DNA of 64,000 bases from an uncultured SAR86 cluster bacterium. Lineage in GTDB: Bacteria > Pseudomonadota > Gammaproteobacteria > Magnimaribacterales > Magnimaribacteraceae. The notes below the pieces were generated by a model that was not told the DNA's origin, did no database searches, and worked only from the letters and a program-made list of their open reading frames with translations. Where the stretch lies: positions 1-64,000 of the forward strand of contig CACGNN010000002.1 in NCBI GenBank assembly GCA_902574355.1, in the 5' to 3' direction. Below are positions 52,431 through 61,823 of the stretch, piece after piece; position 1 is the stretch's first letter; the number at the start of each line of letters is the position of its first letter. The position numbers and the translations under genes were made by a program.

Positions 52431-53010
52431 CATCTAAAGATGCGATTAGAAATTCAAATTGATCATTGATCTTCTTTGAGGGCGATTCAGTAAAGCCAGA
52501 TCTTACAAACTGTTGAATTATCCCTTCAGAACAAGCTAATAAAAGATTTGCAGCAGACGCAGTGGGTAGTCCGAGTTTCTTTTTTGTTTCTTGTTCGTAT
52601 TTTTGTAGGTTTTGTTTTATCAGTAACTCTACTTTAGCCATCATTTGCTTTATTCTCTCGTCCAGACTTGTCTCATCTACTGAAAATGCTTCTCTTGTTA
52701 GTAGTCTGGCTAAGCCGGGGTTCTTTTCACTGAAGGTCACCAATAAAATAAGGATTTTTTTTACTTTTTCCAGTTCATCTCCTTCGGCAGAATTAATGCT
52801 GTTGATGAGATCAAAAATATTTTGTTCACAAAAGTCTACTAAGCCTGAATAAATCTTCTTCTTACTAGGAAAATGCCTGTAGATTGCTGCTTCAGTGATT
52901 TCACATTCAGCCGCAAGAAGGGATGTTGTGATTTTTACGGGACCTTTTTCACCAAGCATTTTGGCAAGGCTTTGCATGATATCTAATTGGCGTGGTTTTA
53001 GCTGACTCAT
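52423..53010 (-). CDS. slmA: Nucleoid occlusion factor SlmA, TetR-type
   Basis: A 195-residue TetR-fold DNA-binding protein. The N-terminal helix-turn-helix runs about residues 26-55, with ITEAAIYRHFPSKKKIYSGLVDF as recognition region. SlmA binds DNA sites around the nucleoid and blocks FtsZ assembly there. The call over a generic TetR regulator rests on the KITTSLLAAECEITEAAIYRHF pattern, the FCEQNIFDLIN continuation and the neighbour argB, which matches the algC-argB-slmA order in Pseudomonas. Confidence 0.82.
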   Translation of the reverse strand: MSQLKPRQLDIMQSLAKMLGEKGPVKITTSLLAAECEITEAAIYRHFPSKKKIYSGLVDFCEQNIFDLINSINSAEGDELEKVKKILILLVTFSEKNPGLARLLTREAFSVDETSLDERIKQMMAKVELLIKQNLQKYEQETKKKLGLPTASAANLLLACSEGIIQQFVRSGFTESPSKKINDQFEFLIASLDAN

Positions 53011-53019
53011 AATTTAGAT

Positions 53020-53883
53020 TTAGCTTATCATAGTTCCTACGCCCTCTTCAGTGAGCACTTCTAGTAAAACTGCATGCGGAACTCTTCCATCAATTATATG
53101 ACAAGTTTTTACACCTCTCTTCTTGGCATTAAGGGCAGCCTTAAGTTTCGGAGTCATTCCACCCTTTATGTATTCTTCTTTGAGTAATCTTTGACCTTTT
53201 TGTAAAGAGATTTTAGAAATAAGTTTATTTTTAGAGTCTCCAATACCTTTAACATCCGTTAAGAGTATAAGTTTTTCTGCATCAAGAGCTTCTGCAACCT
53301 CACCCGCAACAACATCAGCATTTATATTTAAGTAATTATTATCCCTTGATACCCCAATAGGTGCTATGACTGGGATAAAGCCTTTTTCTATTATTTTTTT
53401 GAGATCACGAGTTTTTATCTTATCTACTTTTCCAACATAACCTAAATCAATACTGCCTTGGCTCACTTCCTTTGATGCTCTGATAATTTGATACTTACTA
53501 TGGTTAAAAGATATTGCATTTCCACCAAACTTTTTTATCAATTTCACAATCTCATTATTAATATTTGTCCCGAGGACTTTTTTCACAACAGTCATGGCAG
53601 ATTTAGTTGTGACCCTGAGTCCATCAATGAACTCTGATTCAACTCCAGCCATAGCCAGCTCATTACCAATTTGAGGACCCCCTCCATGCACAATTACGGG
53701 TTTCATTCCTACTAATTTCATAAGTGCTATATCTCTTGTAAAGCTCTCTTTAAGCGACTCATCTATCATGGCAGCGCCGCCATACTTAATAACGATTACT
53801 TTATCTTTAAACTTTCTTATATAGGGAAGGCCTTCAGTTAAAACTGAAGCAATATTTTCTGCCTGTTTTCTAGTAATGGTCAT
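53020..53883 (-). CDS. argB: Acetylglutamate kinase
   Basis: Phosphorylates N-acetylglutamate in arginine synthesis; its product is the substrate of ArgC. The 287-residue amino-acid-kinase-fold protein has VIKYGGAAMIDESLKESF near the N-terminus, VIVHGGGPQIG, VTTKSAMTVV, ADVVAGEVAEAL and the C-terminal KGGMTPKLKAAL. The extended N-terminal helix is the feature of hexameric, arginine-inhibited ArgB, so feedback control is likely. It sits two bases downstream of algC and nine bases before slmA. Confidence 0.95.
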   Translation of the reverse strand: MTITRKQAENIASVLTEGLPYIRKFKDKVIVIKYGGAAMIDESLKESFTRDIALMKLVGMKPVIVHGGGPQIGNELAMAGVESEFIDGLRVTTKSAMTVVKKVLGTNINNEIVKLIKKFGGNAISFNHSKYQIIRASKEVSQGSIDLGYVGKVDKIKTRDLKKIIEKGFIPVIAPIGVSRDNNYLNINADVVAGEVAEALDAEKLILLTDVKGIGDSKNKLISKISLQKGQRLLKEEYIKGGMTPKLKAALNAKKRGVKTCHIIDGRVPHAVLLEVLTEEGVGTMIS

Positions 53884-53885
53884 TA

Positions 53886-55250
53886 TTAAAATTTATTTAT
53901 ATTTGGTTTTATGCTCTTTAATCCTAAGTAAAAAATCTCTTTTATCTTTTTTAAATCATCATTTGTTTCAGCTTCGAATCTCAATACAAGACAAGGTGAA
54001 GTATTTGAAGGCCTCAACAATCCCCAACCTTTTTCAAATTCAACTCTTATACCATCTATGCTTACTATTTTAGCGTCACTAAAATTAGAATTTTCTATAA
54101 ATGTTTTTACTATTTGAAATTTTTCTTCGTCAGCAGCAGGTATATTTATCTCTGGAGTTGAAAGCATGTTAGGAACAGTTACAAATGGATCCTCTTGTTC
54201 AGAATTTGCAATTATTTCTAGCATTCTGGCGCCAGCATATATCCCATCATCAAATCCTGGCCATCTATCATTAAAGAAAATATGACCACTCATTTCACCT
54301 CCCAGTAAGGCATCTGTTTCCCTTATTTTCTGTTTTATAAAAGTATGACCAGTTTTGCATATCAAGGGCTTTCCTTTCAGCTTTTCAATTTCATCTGAAA
54401 GCAGTTTGGAGCACTTAACATCAAAAACAATCTTAGCATTCGGACTAGATTGAATGACTTGTCTCGAAAACATTATCATCTGTCTATCAGGGAAGATCAT
54501 TTCTCCTATTGGAGAAATTACACCTAATCTGTCGGCATCTCCATCAAAAGCCAGCCCCACCGAACATTTATTCTCTTTTACACTTTTTATGAGATCCTCC
54601 ATATTTTCTAATTTGGACGGATCAGGATGATGATTTGGGAATGAACCATCTGGTTCTCCATGTAACTCTATTACATTGCATCCTAATCTTTCATATACAT
54701 CCTTCGCCACAACACCGGCTGCACCATTCCCACAATCTATTGAGATATTTAGATTTTTATTAAGTTTAATGCTTTCCAATATACTTTTTATATAGGTCTC
54801 CTTAATATCTTCTTTCTTTGTTATCCCTTTTCCCCCTATAAAATTTTCTTCTAAGATCCTTTGCTTAAGATTCAAGATTTCTTCGCTAGATGTCGAATGA
54901 TTATTAAAAACAATTTTGAATCCATTGTAGTTTCCAGGATTATGACTGCCTGTTATTACGACGCCACTTGACGTGTTTAATTCATAAGTCGAGTGATAGA
55001 ACATTGGACTTGTAACTATGCCAATATCAATCACATTACAGCCAGTAGATATTATTCCTGAAGAGAGCCAATCGTAAATTTCAGGACTTGAAAGTCTTGC
55101 ATCTCTTCCAACGATGAATTCTTGGATATTTCTATCAATTGCTTCTGAGCCTAAAGCTCTGCCAAGACTTTGAACTACTTCTGGGGTTAGGTCATCATAG
55201 GCTATACCTCTAATATCATTAGCCCTAAATATATTTTGGTTTATCTCCAC
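53886..55250 (-). CDS. algC: Phosphomannomutase/phosphoglucomutase
   Basis: Interconverts hexose 6- and 1-phosphates for surface polysaccharide and LPS precursors. The 454-residue protein has the phosphoserine S102 in ITGSHNPGNYNGFK, the metal loop FDGDADRLG, the sugar-binding GEMSGHIFFNDRW, and the C-terminal phosphate loop RPSNTSPCLVLR. These match AlgC of Pseudomonas. In that genus dut and coaBC lie upstream; here ilvE and the LPS genes are divergent from it instead, across 87 bases. Confidence 0.92.
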   Translation of the reverse strand: MEINQNIFRANDIRGIAYDDLTPEVVQSLGRALGSEAIDRNIQEFIVGRDARLSSPEIYDWLSSGIISTGCNVIDIGIVTSPMFYHSTYELNTSSGVVITGSHNPGNYNGFKIVFNNHSTSSEEILNLKQRILEENFIGGKGITKKEDIKETYIKSILESIKLNKNLNISIDCGNGAAGVVAKDVYERLGCNVIELHGEPDGSFPNHHPDPSKLENMEDLIKSVKENKCSVGLAFDGDADRLGVISPIGEMIFPDRQMIMFSRQVIQSSPNAKIVFDVKCSKLLSDEIEKLKGKPLICKTGHTFIKQKIRETDALLGGEMSGHIFFNDRWPGFDDGIYAGARMLEIIANSEQEDPFVTVPNMLSTPEINIPAADEEKFQIVKTFIENSNFSDAKIVSIDGIRVEFEKGWGLLRPSNTSPCLVLRFEAETNDDLKKIKEIFYLGLKSIKPNINKF

Positions 55251-55337
55251 TTTGTAATTATATATTCTGAATAATCCATTTACTCTACATAAAATAATTT
55301 ATATCGATAGAATATAAAAAAAATAAAGGAATTTGAT

Positions 55338-56258
55338 TTGGATCTCTCAAAATTAACTGGTGAAATTTGGTTTGATGGCGAAATGATAGATTGGCAAGAT
55401 GCTAATACTCACCTTTTGACTCATACTCTTCATTATGGACTGGGTGTTTTTGAAGGTGTTAGAGCCTATAAAACAAATAAAGGTCCATCAATCTTTAGAC
55501 TGCATGATCATACTGATAGGCTTTATAAATCAGCTTCTACTGTCAATATAGAAATACCTTATTCCAAAGATATTATCAATGAAGCTCATCAAGAGGTCAT
55601 TAGGTCTAATAATCTTGATGAGGCCTATATAAGACCAATGTGTTTTTATGGCTCAGAAGGGATGGGACTGCGAGCTGATAATTTAAAAGTACATAGTATG
55701 GTCGCTGCTTGGGAGTGGCCTTCCTATATGGAACCAGAGGCAAGAGAGAAAGGTATTAAAGTAAAACTCTCATCTTATACCAGACAAGTAAGAAATCCAG
55801 TTTCTAACTCTAAGGTTAATGGAAACTATGTGCATTCAATTGTTGCTTTAAATGAAGCTCTTGAGAGAGGATTTGATGAAGCCTTAATGCTAGATGCAGA
55901 AGGTTACGTAGCGGAAGGCAGTGGAGAGAACTTTTTTATAGTTAAAGAAGGGACGCTTTACTCACCGGACCTTGATTCCTGTTTAGATGGCATAACAAGA
56001 AGAACAATTTTAGATTTAGCTTCCGAACTTGATATCCCCTTTGAAATTAAGAAACTTAAAGTGGAGGATGTCCTAGAAGCGGATGAATCGTTCTTTTCAG
56101 GTACAGCAGCAGAAGTTGTACCAATAAACTCTCTCGATCATAAACCCATAGGATCTGGCTTGAGAGGACCCATAACAGAGAAATTACAAAGCGTATACTT
56201 TGACCAAGTTAGAGGAGTTAGAGAAAAAAACTCCTCTTGGCATACCTACGTCAAATAG
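55338..56258 (+). CDS. ilvE: Branched-chain amino acid aminotransferase
   Basis: PLP enzyme for the last step of valine, leucine and isoleucine synthesis, and the first of their breakdown. The 306-residue fold-type IV protein has the Schiff-base lysine K159 in SNSKVNGNYVHS, HYGLGVFEGVRAY, YIRPMCFYG and the phosphate-binding GITRRTILDLA. The start is TTG, supported by AAAGGA at about 55325-55330, seven to eight bases upstream, and the lack of an earlier ATG. waaF follows after five bases, the same order as in Pseudomonas. Confidence 0.95.
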   Translation: MDLSKLTGEIWFDGEMIDWQDANTHLLTHTLHYGLGVFEGVRAYKTNKGPSIFRLHDHTDRLYKSASTVNIEIPYSKDIINEAHQEVIRSNNLDEAYIRPMCFYGSEGMGLRADNLKVHSMVAAWEWPSYMEPEAREKGIKVKLSSYTRQVRNPVSNSKVNGNYVHSIVALNEALERGFDEALMLDAEGYVAEGSGENFFIVKEGTLYSPDLDSCLDGITRRTILDLASELDIPFEIKKLKVEDVLEADESFFSGTAAEVVPINSLDHKPIGSGLRGPITEKLQSVYFDQVRGVREKNSSWHTYVK

Positions 56259-56263
56259 ATCCC

Positions 56264-57277
56264 ATGAAAATTTTAATAATTGGACCATCTTGGGTTGGAG
56301 ATTCTGTCATGGCTCAAACTCTTTATAAAAGACTGAAAGAAGAATCTTCAAACTGCAAGATTGATGTCATATCTCCAGAGTGGTCTTCAGAGCTTATGCA
56401 AAGAATGCCCGAGGTCTCCAAAACAATTAAATCTCCGTACTTACATGGAGAACTTAAATTTTTTTCCAGACGTCACTTTGGTAAAAATTTAAAGAAATAT
56501 AACTATGATCAGGCAATAATTTTGACTAATTCTTTGAAATCCTCACTGATACCTTTCTTTGCAAGAATACCCACTCGAACTGGCTGGTTAGGAGAAATGA
56601 GGTATGGGCTATTGAATGATATAAGATACCTTGATAAGAATAAGAATCATTTGATGGTTGAAAAATTTGCAGCTCTTTCAAAGCAAGACAGTAATTATTG
56701 TCTTGAAAGCTTATCTTTTCCGAAACTAAGCATTGATTTTGAAAATCAACAATCTTCCTTGGTTAAATTTGGTATTAATCAAGATTTACCCTGTTTAGCT
56801 ATTTGTCCTGGAGCGGAGTTTGGACCTGCGAAGAAATGGCCTGAAGACAATTATTCTATAGTTGCAAAAAATTATCTAAAAAAAGGTTGGAATGTTTTAT
56901 GTTTCGGGTCTGCAAATGATCATGAAACTGGAAAGAAAATTTCTAATTTTGAAAACTTACAAGAAGAAGATCTTTTCTATAATTTAATTGGCAAGACCTC
57001 TTTAGTTGATGCTGTGGACCTCTTATCTTACTGCAAGAAGGTTGTATCAAATGACTCAGGTCTGATGCATATAGCTGCAGCAGTTGAAACTCCTCTAGTA
57101 GCAGTTTATGGTCCTTCCTCTCCCGAATATACTCCACCTTTAATTAATCAAAAGGTAATCATTAGAAAAATGGATGGTTATAAAAAAATAAGAGAAGGTA
57201 ATTTACCTGCCGGCTATGATGCTTCACTTTTGTCTATTAGCCCTGAAGAAGTGATGGAAGCCCTTGAGACATTGTAA
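56264..57277 (+). CDS. waaF: ADP-heptose:LPS heptosyltransferase II
   Basis: Adds a heptose to the LPS inner core (GT9 family) at the cytoplasmic face. The 337-residue protein starts MKILIIGPSWVGDSVMAQ, the standard WaaF start, and nine earlier in-frame codons were rejected for this reason. Later segments are ICPGAEFGPAKKWP, the ADP-heptose pocket, and VVSNDSGLMHIAAAVETPLVAVYGPSSPEYTPPL broken around the conserved D-S-G-L-M-H. waaC, which normally follows and adds the first heptose, is missing; waaG comes next after eight bases. Confidence 0.93.
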   Translation: MKILIIGPSWVGDSVMAQTLYKRLKEESSNCKIDVISPEWSSELMQRMPEVSKTIKSPYLHGELKFFSRRHFGKNLKKYNYDQAIILTNSLKSSLIPFFARIPTRTGWLGEMRYGLLNDIRYLDKNKNHLMVEKFAALSKQDSNYCLESLSFPKLSIDFENQQSSLVKFGINQDLPCLAICPGAEFGPAKKWPEDNYSIVAKNYLKKGWNVLCFGSANDHETGKKISNFENLQEEDLFYNLIGKTSLVDAVDLLSYCKKVVSNDSGLMHIAAAVETPLVAVYGPSSPEYTPPLINQKVIIRKMDGYKKIREGNLPAGYDASLLSISPEEVMEALETL

Positions 57278-57285
57278 TAGAGCGT

Positions 57286-58386
57286 GTGAAAAAGAAATTA
57301 GCCTTATTATTATTTAAATATTTTCCATATGGAGGCCTACAAAAAGACTTTCTTGGAGTTGCAAATGAGTTAATTTTGAGAGGTCATGTACTGAAAGCTT
57401 TTACGCGCAGTTGGGAAGGTCCAATACCGGAAGGTTTAGATGTCGTTGTTCTTGGAGAAAGAGGAAAGTTTAATTATGCAAAGAATAGGAATTTCGTGAA
57501 AGATGTTTATCTTTCTATGCAAGACTTTTCTCCTGATATTATTTTTGGATTCAATAAAATGCCTGGCTTAGATTTGTACTTTGCTGCAGATACTTGCTTT
57601 GCTAAGCAAGCTCTAAAAAAAAATATAGTTCAAAAATTTACAAGAAGATATAGGCAATCTATGCAGTTTGAAGAAGATGTATTTTCCCAAAAATCTAATA
57701 CCAAGATACTTTCTCTTAATGATAAGCAGTCAAATGAATTCAGAGAATTTTACTCAACTCAAGCTGAGAGAATAATCATCGCTCCTCCAGGTATTGATAA
57801 GGATTGGTCTAATTATGAACCAGTGAATATTTATGAAGCTTTAAATATTTCACTTGGTGAAAAGATATTGCTTTTTGTTGGTTCAGATTTTTCACGAAAA
57901 GGGTTAGATCGTGCAATACTTGGATTGCGTCACCTTAATGAAAAGAACATATCCTCTAATTTGGTAGTGATAGGTGACGATAAGTCAAAACCCTATGAAA
58001 ATCTTCTTACCGATGCTTCTCTGTCTAAGAAGGTCCATTTTTTAGGTCCAAGAAAAGATGTTGCATCATTTATGAAGTCTGCAGACTTACTAATACACCC
58101 AGCAAGAGAAGAGGCTGCTGGGAATATAATAATTGAAGCTTTGGTATCAGGTTTGCCTTCTTTAGTAACTAGCGAAGTTGGATTCTCTAGTGAGGTTCTA
58201 AAATTTAGATCCGGAACTGTACTGGAAGGAGAATTTAACCAAAATAGATTTAATTTACTTCTAGAAGAGAGTGTTTCAGATAAAAATTTATTTTACATTA
58301 GAAGCTCGATTAGCAACTTGTATGATAACAAATACTTTTTTTCTAGGTTTAAATTTATTGCTGATTTTATAGAAGAAACTTTCTAA
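57286..58386 (+). CDS. waaG: LPS core glycosyltransferase WaaG-like (GT4)
   Basis: Transfers a hexose to the heptose region of the core. The 366-residue GT4 protein begins KLALLLFKYFPYGGLQKDFL, like WaaG, and has APPGIDKDW at the domain border, FVGSDFSRKGLDRAI, and the nucleotide-sugar site PAREEAAGNIIIEALVSGLP with the E-x7-E pattern. It starts with GTG, one base before the next gene ends its spacing: its own stop overlaps the ATG of the kinase gene by one base. Sugar specificity cannot be read. Confidence 0.88.
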   Translation: MKKKLALLLFKYFPYGGLQKDFLGVANELILRGHVLKAFTRSWEGPIPEGLDVVVLGERGKFNYAKNRNFVKDVYLSMQDFSPDIIFGFNKMPGLDLYFAADTCFAKQALKKNIVQKFTRRYRQSMQFEEDVFSQKSNTKILSLNDKQSNEFREFYSTQAERIIIAPPGIDKDWSNYEPVNIYEALNISLGEKILLFVGSDFSRKGLDRAILGLRHLNEKNISSNLVVIGDDKSKPYENLLTDASLSKKVHFLGPRKDVASFMKSADLLIHPAREEAAGNIIIEALVSGLPSLVTSEVGFSSEVLKFRSGTVLEGEFNQNRFNLLLEESVSDKNLFYIRSSISNLYDNKYFFSRFKFIADFIEETF

Positions 58387-59894
58387 TGAGTAACGTTAAA
58401 ATTTTAGATAAGCATTTAGAGCATTTATTTCATACTAAAGATACTTTCACAGTTGCAAAAAACTTTGAAGGAGAAATTTATAGAAAATATGAAAATAGAA
58501 TCACAAAGAAATTTGTGAAAGAGGGCAGAAGCTATTTCATAAAATTTCATGGAGGTGTAGGCTGGAAAGAGATTTTAAAAAATATTCTACAATTAAAAAT
58601 TCCTGTAGTTGGTGCCCGAAGAGAATACGAGGCTTTGAATCATTTGTATGAATGTGGCATTAATTGCCCTCAAGTTAAAGGTTTTGCTGCTCGCGGATTA
58701 AATCCAGCAAACTCTTCTTCTTTTCTTATCACCGAAGAGTTGTATGAAACCATATCTTTAGAAGACTTTTTTTTAGAGGGCTTGCATAAGAAACTTACTT
58801 TTAATCAGAAACATAAACTCTTGAAAGCGGCTGCTTCTATCATCAGAGAAATGCATCTTAGCGGGTTAAATCATAGAGACTTATATCTTTGTCATCTTCA
58901 CATAAATAAGGAAATTGATTTTAACAATATACAAATCTATCTTATTGATTTGCACAGAGCTCAAATAAGATCAAAAGTTCCTCATAGATGGATTGTCAAA
59001 GATTTGGGAGGTTTCATACATTCTATTTTGCAGTTTGATCTCTCAGAAAGAGATTTCTATAGATTTATGATGACCTATTATGATTGTACGTTTAGAGAAT
59101 TTACTTCAAATTATTCAGGCACTACCAAAGCCATTTTAAGAAGGGCTTTTTCTATGTATTTAAAGCCTCACCTCAAAGTATTTATAAAAAACTCGTCATT
59201 AACTTCTGAAGACGGTATTTTTGCAAAACACATAAGTAACTCTTCAAGATACCTTGCAAGAAAAGACGCAGATACAAAACAATTTCTAAATCTCTTTAGA
59301 GATGAAGATTTACTCATTAAGAGCGGAGAAATAATAAAAAATGAAAAGGGTCACTTGATTACCAAAACCAATATTCAAGGTAAAAACTTCTACATAAAAA
59401 AATATAGAATTAAAGGCCCCTTGCACTTCTTTTCAAGATTGTTCAAGAAAACCAGAGCTCATAACTCTTTTTTATCAACGTATTGGATGAACGCCGTTGG
59501 CATCAAGACAGCGAAACCTGTTCTTTTGTATGAAGGATCAGGCATTTTAGGGGCTAGAGAGTCATTTTTTGTAACAGAAGAAGTTAGCGGCCAGAGACTT
59601 GATGATGCAATAGGAGAAGACCTTGATCAATTGAGATTAATTGGTCATATAGTGTCCTTCTTCAAAAGAATGGATTGGATAAAATTCATTCACGGAGATG
59701 CTAAAAGTTCGAATTTTTTCTTGGACGGAAATGGGCTTGTTGTTTTTGATCTAGATTCTTCCAGAAAGTTACATAACACTTATTTTTTTAATAAGTTTAT
59801 AAAAAAAGATAAAAAGAGAATTTTAAGAAGCTTGAAAGGGCATAGATCTATATATGACCTTTTGTCCAGGAGATTAAAGGGAAAACAATATTGA
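58386..59894 (+). CDS. Double-domain LPS core kinase, WaaP-type fused to a second kinase
   Basis: A 502-residue protein that contains two lipopolysaccharide-kinase-like domains in tandem. Domain one (about 1-270) is WaaP-like: ATP lysine K53 (FIKFHGGVGW), catalytic D165 (LNHRDLYLCHLH) and metal D188 (LIDLHRAQ). Domain two (about 300-500) has K338 (FYIKKYRIKG), D438 (FIHGDAKSSNFFL) and D455 (VFDLDSS). WaaP is about 265 residues and in Pseudomonas is followed by separate kinase genes, so a fusion of two neighbours is likely. The product should phosphorylate core heptoses. It overlaps waaG by one base and the next gene by four. Confidence 0.88.
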   Translation: MSNVKILDKHLEHLFHTKDTFTVAKNFEGEIYRKYENRITKKFVKEGRSYFIKFHGGVGWKEILKNILQLKIPVVGARREYEALNHLYECGINCPQVKGFAARGLNPANSSSFLITEELYETISLEDFFLEGLHKKLTFNQKHKLLKAAASIIREMHLSGLNHRDLYLCHLHINKEIDFNNIQIYLIDLHRAQIRSKVPHRWIVKDLGGFIHSILQFDLSERDFYRFMMTYYDCTFREFTSNYSGTTKAILRRAFSMYLKPHLKVFIKNSSLTSEDGIFAKHISNSSRYLARKDADTKQFLNLFRDEDLLIKSGEIIKNEKGHLITKTNIQGKNFYIKKYRIKGPLHFFSRLFKKTRAHNSFLSTYWMNAVGIKTAKPVLLYEGSGILGARESFFVTEEVSGQRLDDAIGEDLDQLRLIGHIVSFFKRMDWIKFIHGDAKSSNFFLDGNGLVVFDLDSSRKLHNTYFFNKFIKKDKKRILRSLKGHRSIYDLLSRRLKGKQY

Positions 59895-61129
59895 GAATTG
59901 GAATCATAAGTTATAGAAGTCATCCTTATTCAGGAGGGCAAGGTATTTATATTAAGCACTTGAGTAAAGCTCTAAGTGATCGTGGTCATCAAGTTTCTGT
60001 CTTATCTGGACCGCCTTATCCCGAGTTAGATGAATCAGTAGAATTAATAAAAATTCCTAGTTTAGGATTATTTGAGACTCAAAATAGAATGAGCTCGTTC
60101 GGTTTGAATTTATTATTTCGTCCCCTAGATCTTTACGAATGGCTCACTGTGATGACCGGTGGCTTTCCTGAGCCTTATACTTTTGGAAAGAGAGTACTCA
60201 ATTATATTAAACATAATAAAAGTGATTTCGAGATTATTTTGGACAACCAATCTTTATCTGGATCTTTATTAAGAATCCAAGAGATTCTTCCTTTGGTGGT
60301 TACTATTCATCATCCAATTACAAAAGATCATAAACTAGAAATGCAAAATGCTACTAATTGGAAAGAGAAACTATCTTCAAAGCGATGGCATAACTTTCTT
60401 CCTATGCAGAAAAGAGTTGCTCCAAAGCTAAAAAAAATTATTTGCGTTAGTAAACCTTCAAAAAAAGATGTTGTCGAAGAGTTTCATGTTGACCCGAATA
60501 GAATCGAGGTTATTTTAAATGGTATTGATATAAATACATTTAGTCCGTGTTCTTTTGATAAGAGAGAAGAAAACAAAATCATTACAACGGCTAGTGCAGA
60601 TATACCATTGAAAGGTCTAAAGTATTTAGTTAAAGCTTTACCTAAGATATTGCACTCATTTCCTAAAACTACCTTAACCGTGATAGGTAAATCTCCCAAT
60701 AATAGTGAGGTCAGTAAACTCATAGAGGAGTTGAATCTAATCAATGTAATAACTTTTAGATCAGGTATATCTGAGAAAGAGATTGTTGATTTATACCACT
60801 CTTCTGAATTAGCTGTTATACCCTCTCTTTATGAAGGTTTTGGTTTTGGAGCAGGTGAAGCAATGGCCTGCGGAGTTCCTTTAATCAGCACTCATTCTGG
60901 AGGACTAGAGGAAGTAGTTGGCGATGCTGCCTTAAAAATAATGCCATCCTCTGCAGAAGAAATTGAGAAGGCAGTGATAAAATTATTCAATAATCCAGAA
61001 GATATGAGAAAACTGTCCATAAAAGGAAGGCAAAGAATGGAAGAAATTTTTGATTGGAAAATTGCAGCGAGTTCTTATGAATCTTCTTTTAAGGCAGTAA
61101 TAGAATCTTTCATCAATGAATACAATTAA
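59891..61129 (+). CDS. GT4 glycosyltransferase
   Basis: A 412-residue GT-B glycosyltransferase. The N-terminal domain has ISYRSHPYSGGQGIYIKHL and the linker GPPYPE. The C-terminal domain has VILNGIDINTFSP, PLKGLKYLVKALP, and the nucleotide-sugar site PSLYEGFGFGAGEAMACGVPLI with the E-x7-E pattern. It begins with TTG overlapping the kinase stop by four bases, and its end overlaps the methyltransferase by 14 bases, so coupling is tight. It is the first of a group of four genes not seen in the Pseudomonas order. The acceptor is unknown. Confidence 0.85.
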   Translation: MRIGIISYRSHPYSGGQGIYIKHLSKALSDRGHQVSVLSGPPYPELDESVELIKIPSLGLFETQNRMSSFGLNLLFRPLDLYEWLTVMTGGFPEPYTFGKRVLNYIKHNKSDFEIILDNQSLSGSLLRIQEILPLVVTIHHPITKDHKLEMQNATNWKEKLSSKRWHNFLPMQKRVAPKLKKIICVSKPSKKDVVEEFHVDPNRIEVILNGIDINTFSPCSFDKREENKIITTASADIPLKGLKYLVKALPKILHSFPKTTLTVIGKSPNNSEVSKLIEELNLINVITFRSGISEKEIVDLYHSSELAVIPSLYEGFGFGAGEAMACGVPLISTHSGGLEEVVGDAALKIMPSSAEEIEKAVIKLFNNPEDMRKLSIKGRQRMEEIFDWKIAASSYESSFKAVIESFINEYN

Positions 61130-61823
61130 ATATAACAACCTTAATCTTAGAGAAGGACAGCTAATGTTGGATATGGGTTGTGGAGAAGGAAGGCATTCAA
61201 TTGGTGCATTGTTGGAAACACCAGCGAGTATAGTGGGTATGGATCTTTCTTTTGAGGATTTAAAAATTGCTCAGTCCAGACTGAAAGATTTTGATACTTC
61301 TGAACTTAGTACATCTTGTACTTTTGGACTTGGTAATATTGATGATATTCCTCTTAAAGATTCTTCTCTTGATGCAGTTATTTGTAGTGAAGTTCTCGAG
61401 CATGTAGATTCACCGAATGAATCAGTAAGAGAGCTTGTAAGAGTTCTAAAGCCGGGAGGAGTAATGGCATTAAGCGTGCCGAGATATTTACCTGAGTTGA
61501 TATGCTGGAAACTAAGTAAAGAATATTCGAAAACACCAGGCGGACACGTGAGAATATTCAAACATAAGGAACTAAAGAATTTGGCTGTATCTAATGGTCT
61601 TGAATATCAGTCTTTCCATTGGGCTCATGGATTGCATTCCCCATATTGGTGGTTGCAATGTCTTTTTTGGAAAACTAAAGAGGATTCTTTTCTAGTTAAG
61701 CAATACCATAAACTTTTAGTTTGGGATTTAATGAAAAAACCTTTATTTACAGAGATATTAGAATCGATTCTGCAACCTCTTATAGGAAAAAGTCTGGTAA
61801 TGTATTTTAGGAAACCGATATAA
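61116..61823 (+). CDS. Class I SAM-dependent methyltransferase
   Basis: A 235-residue Rossmann-fold methyltransferase of the Methyltransf_11 type. The SAM-binding motif I is LMLDMGCGEGRHSIGAL, motif II is VGMDLSFEDLKIAQ, and VICSEVLEHVDSPNESVRELVRVL is the acidic loop and helix. After ALSVPRYLPELICWKL the C-terminal part has aromatic clusters (HWAHGLHSPYWWLQCLFW) that could touch a membrane or a lipid. It overlaps the glycosyltransferase by 14 bases and abuts the next gene with no spacing. The acceptor may be a sugar or lipid intermediate; this is inference. Confidence 0.83.
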   Translation: MNTIKYNNLNLREGQLMLDMGCGEGRHSIGALLETPASIVGMDLSFEDLKIAQSRLKDFDTSELSTSCTFGLGNIDDIPLKDSSLDAVICSEVLEHVDSPNESVRELVRVLKPGGVMALSVPRYLPELICWKLSKEYSKTPGGHVRIFKHKELKNLAVSNGLEYQSFHWAHGLHSPYWWLQCLFWKTKEDSFLVKQYHKLLVWDLMKKPLFTEILESILQPLIGKSLVMYFRKPI

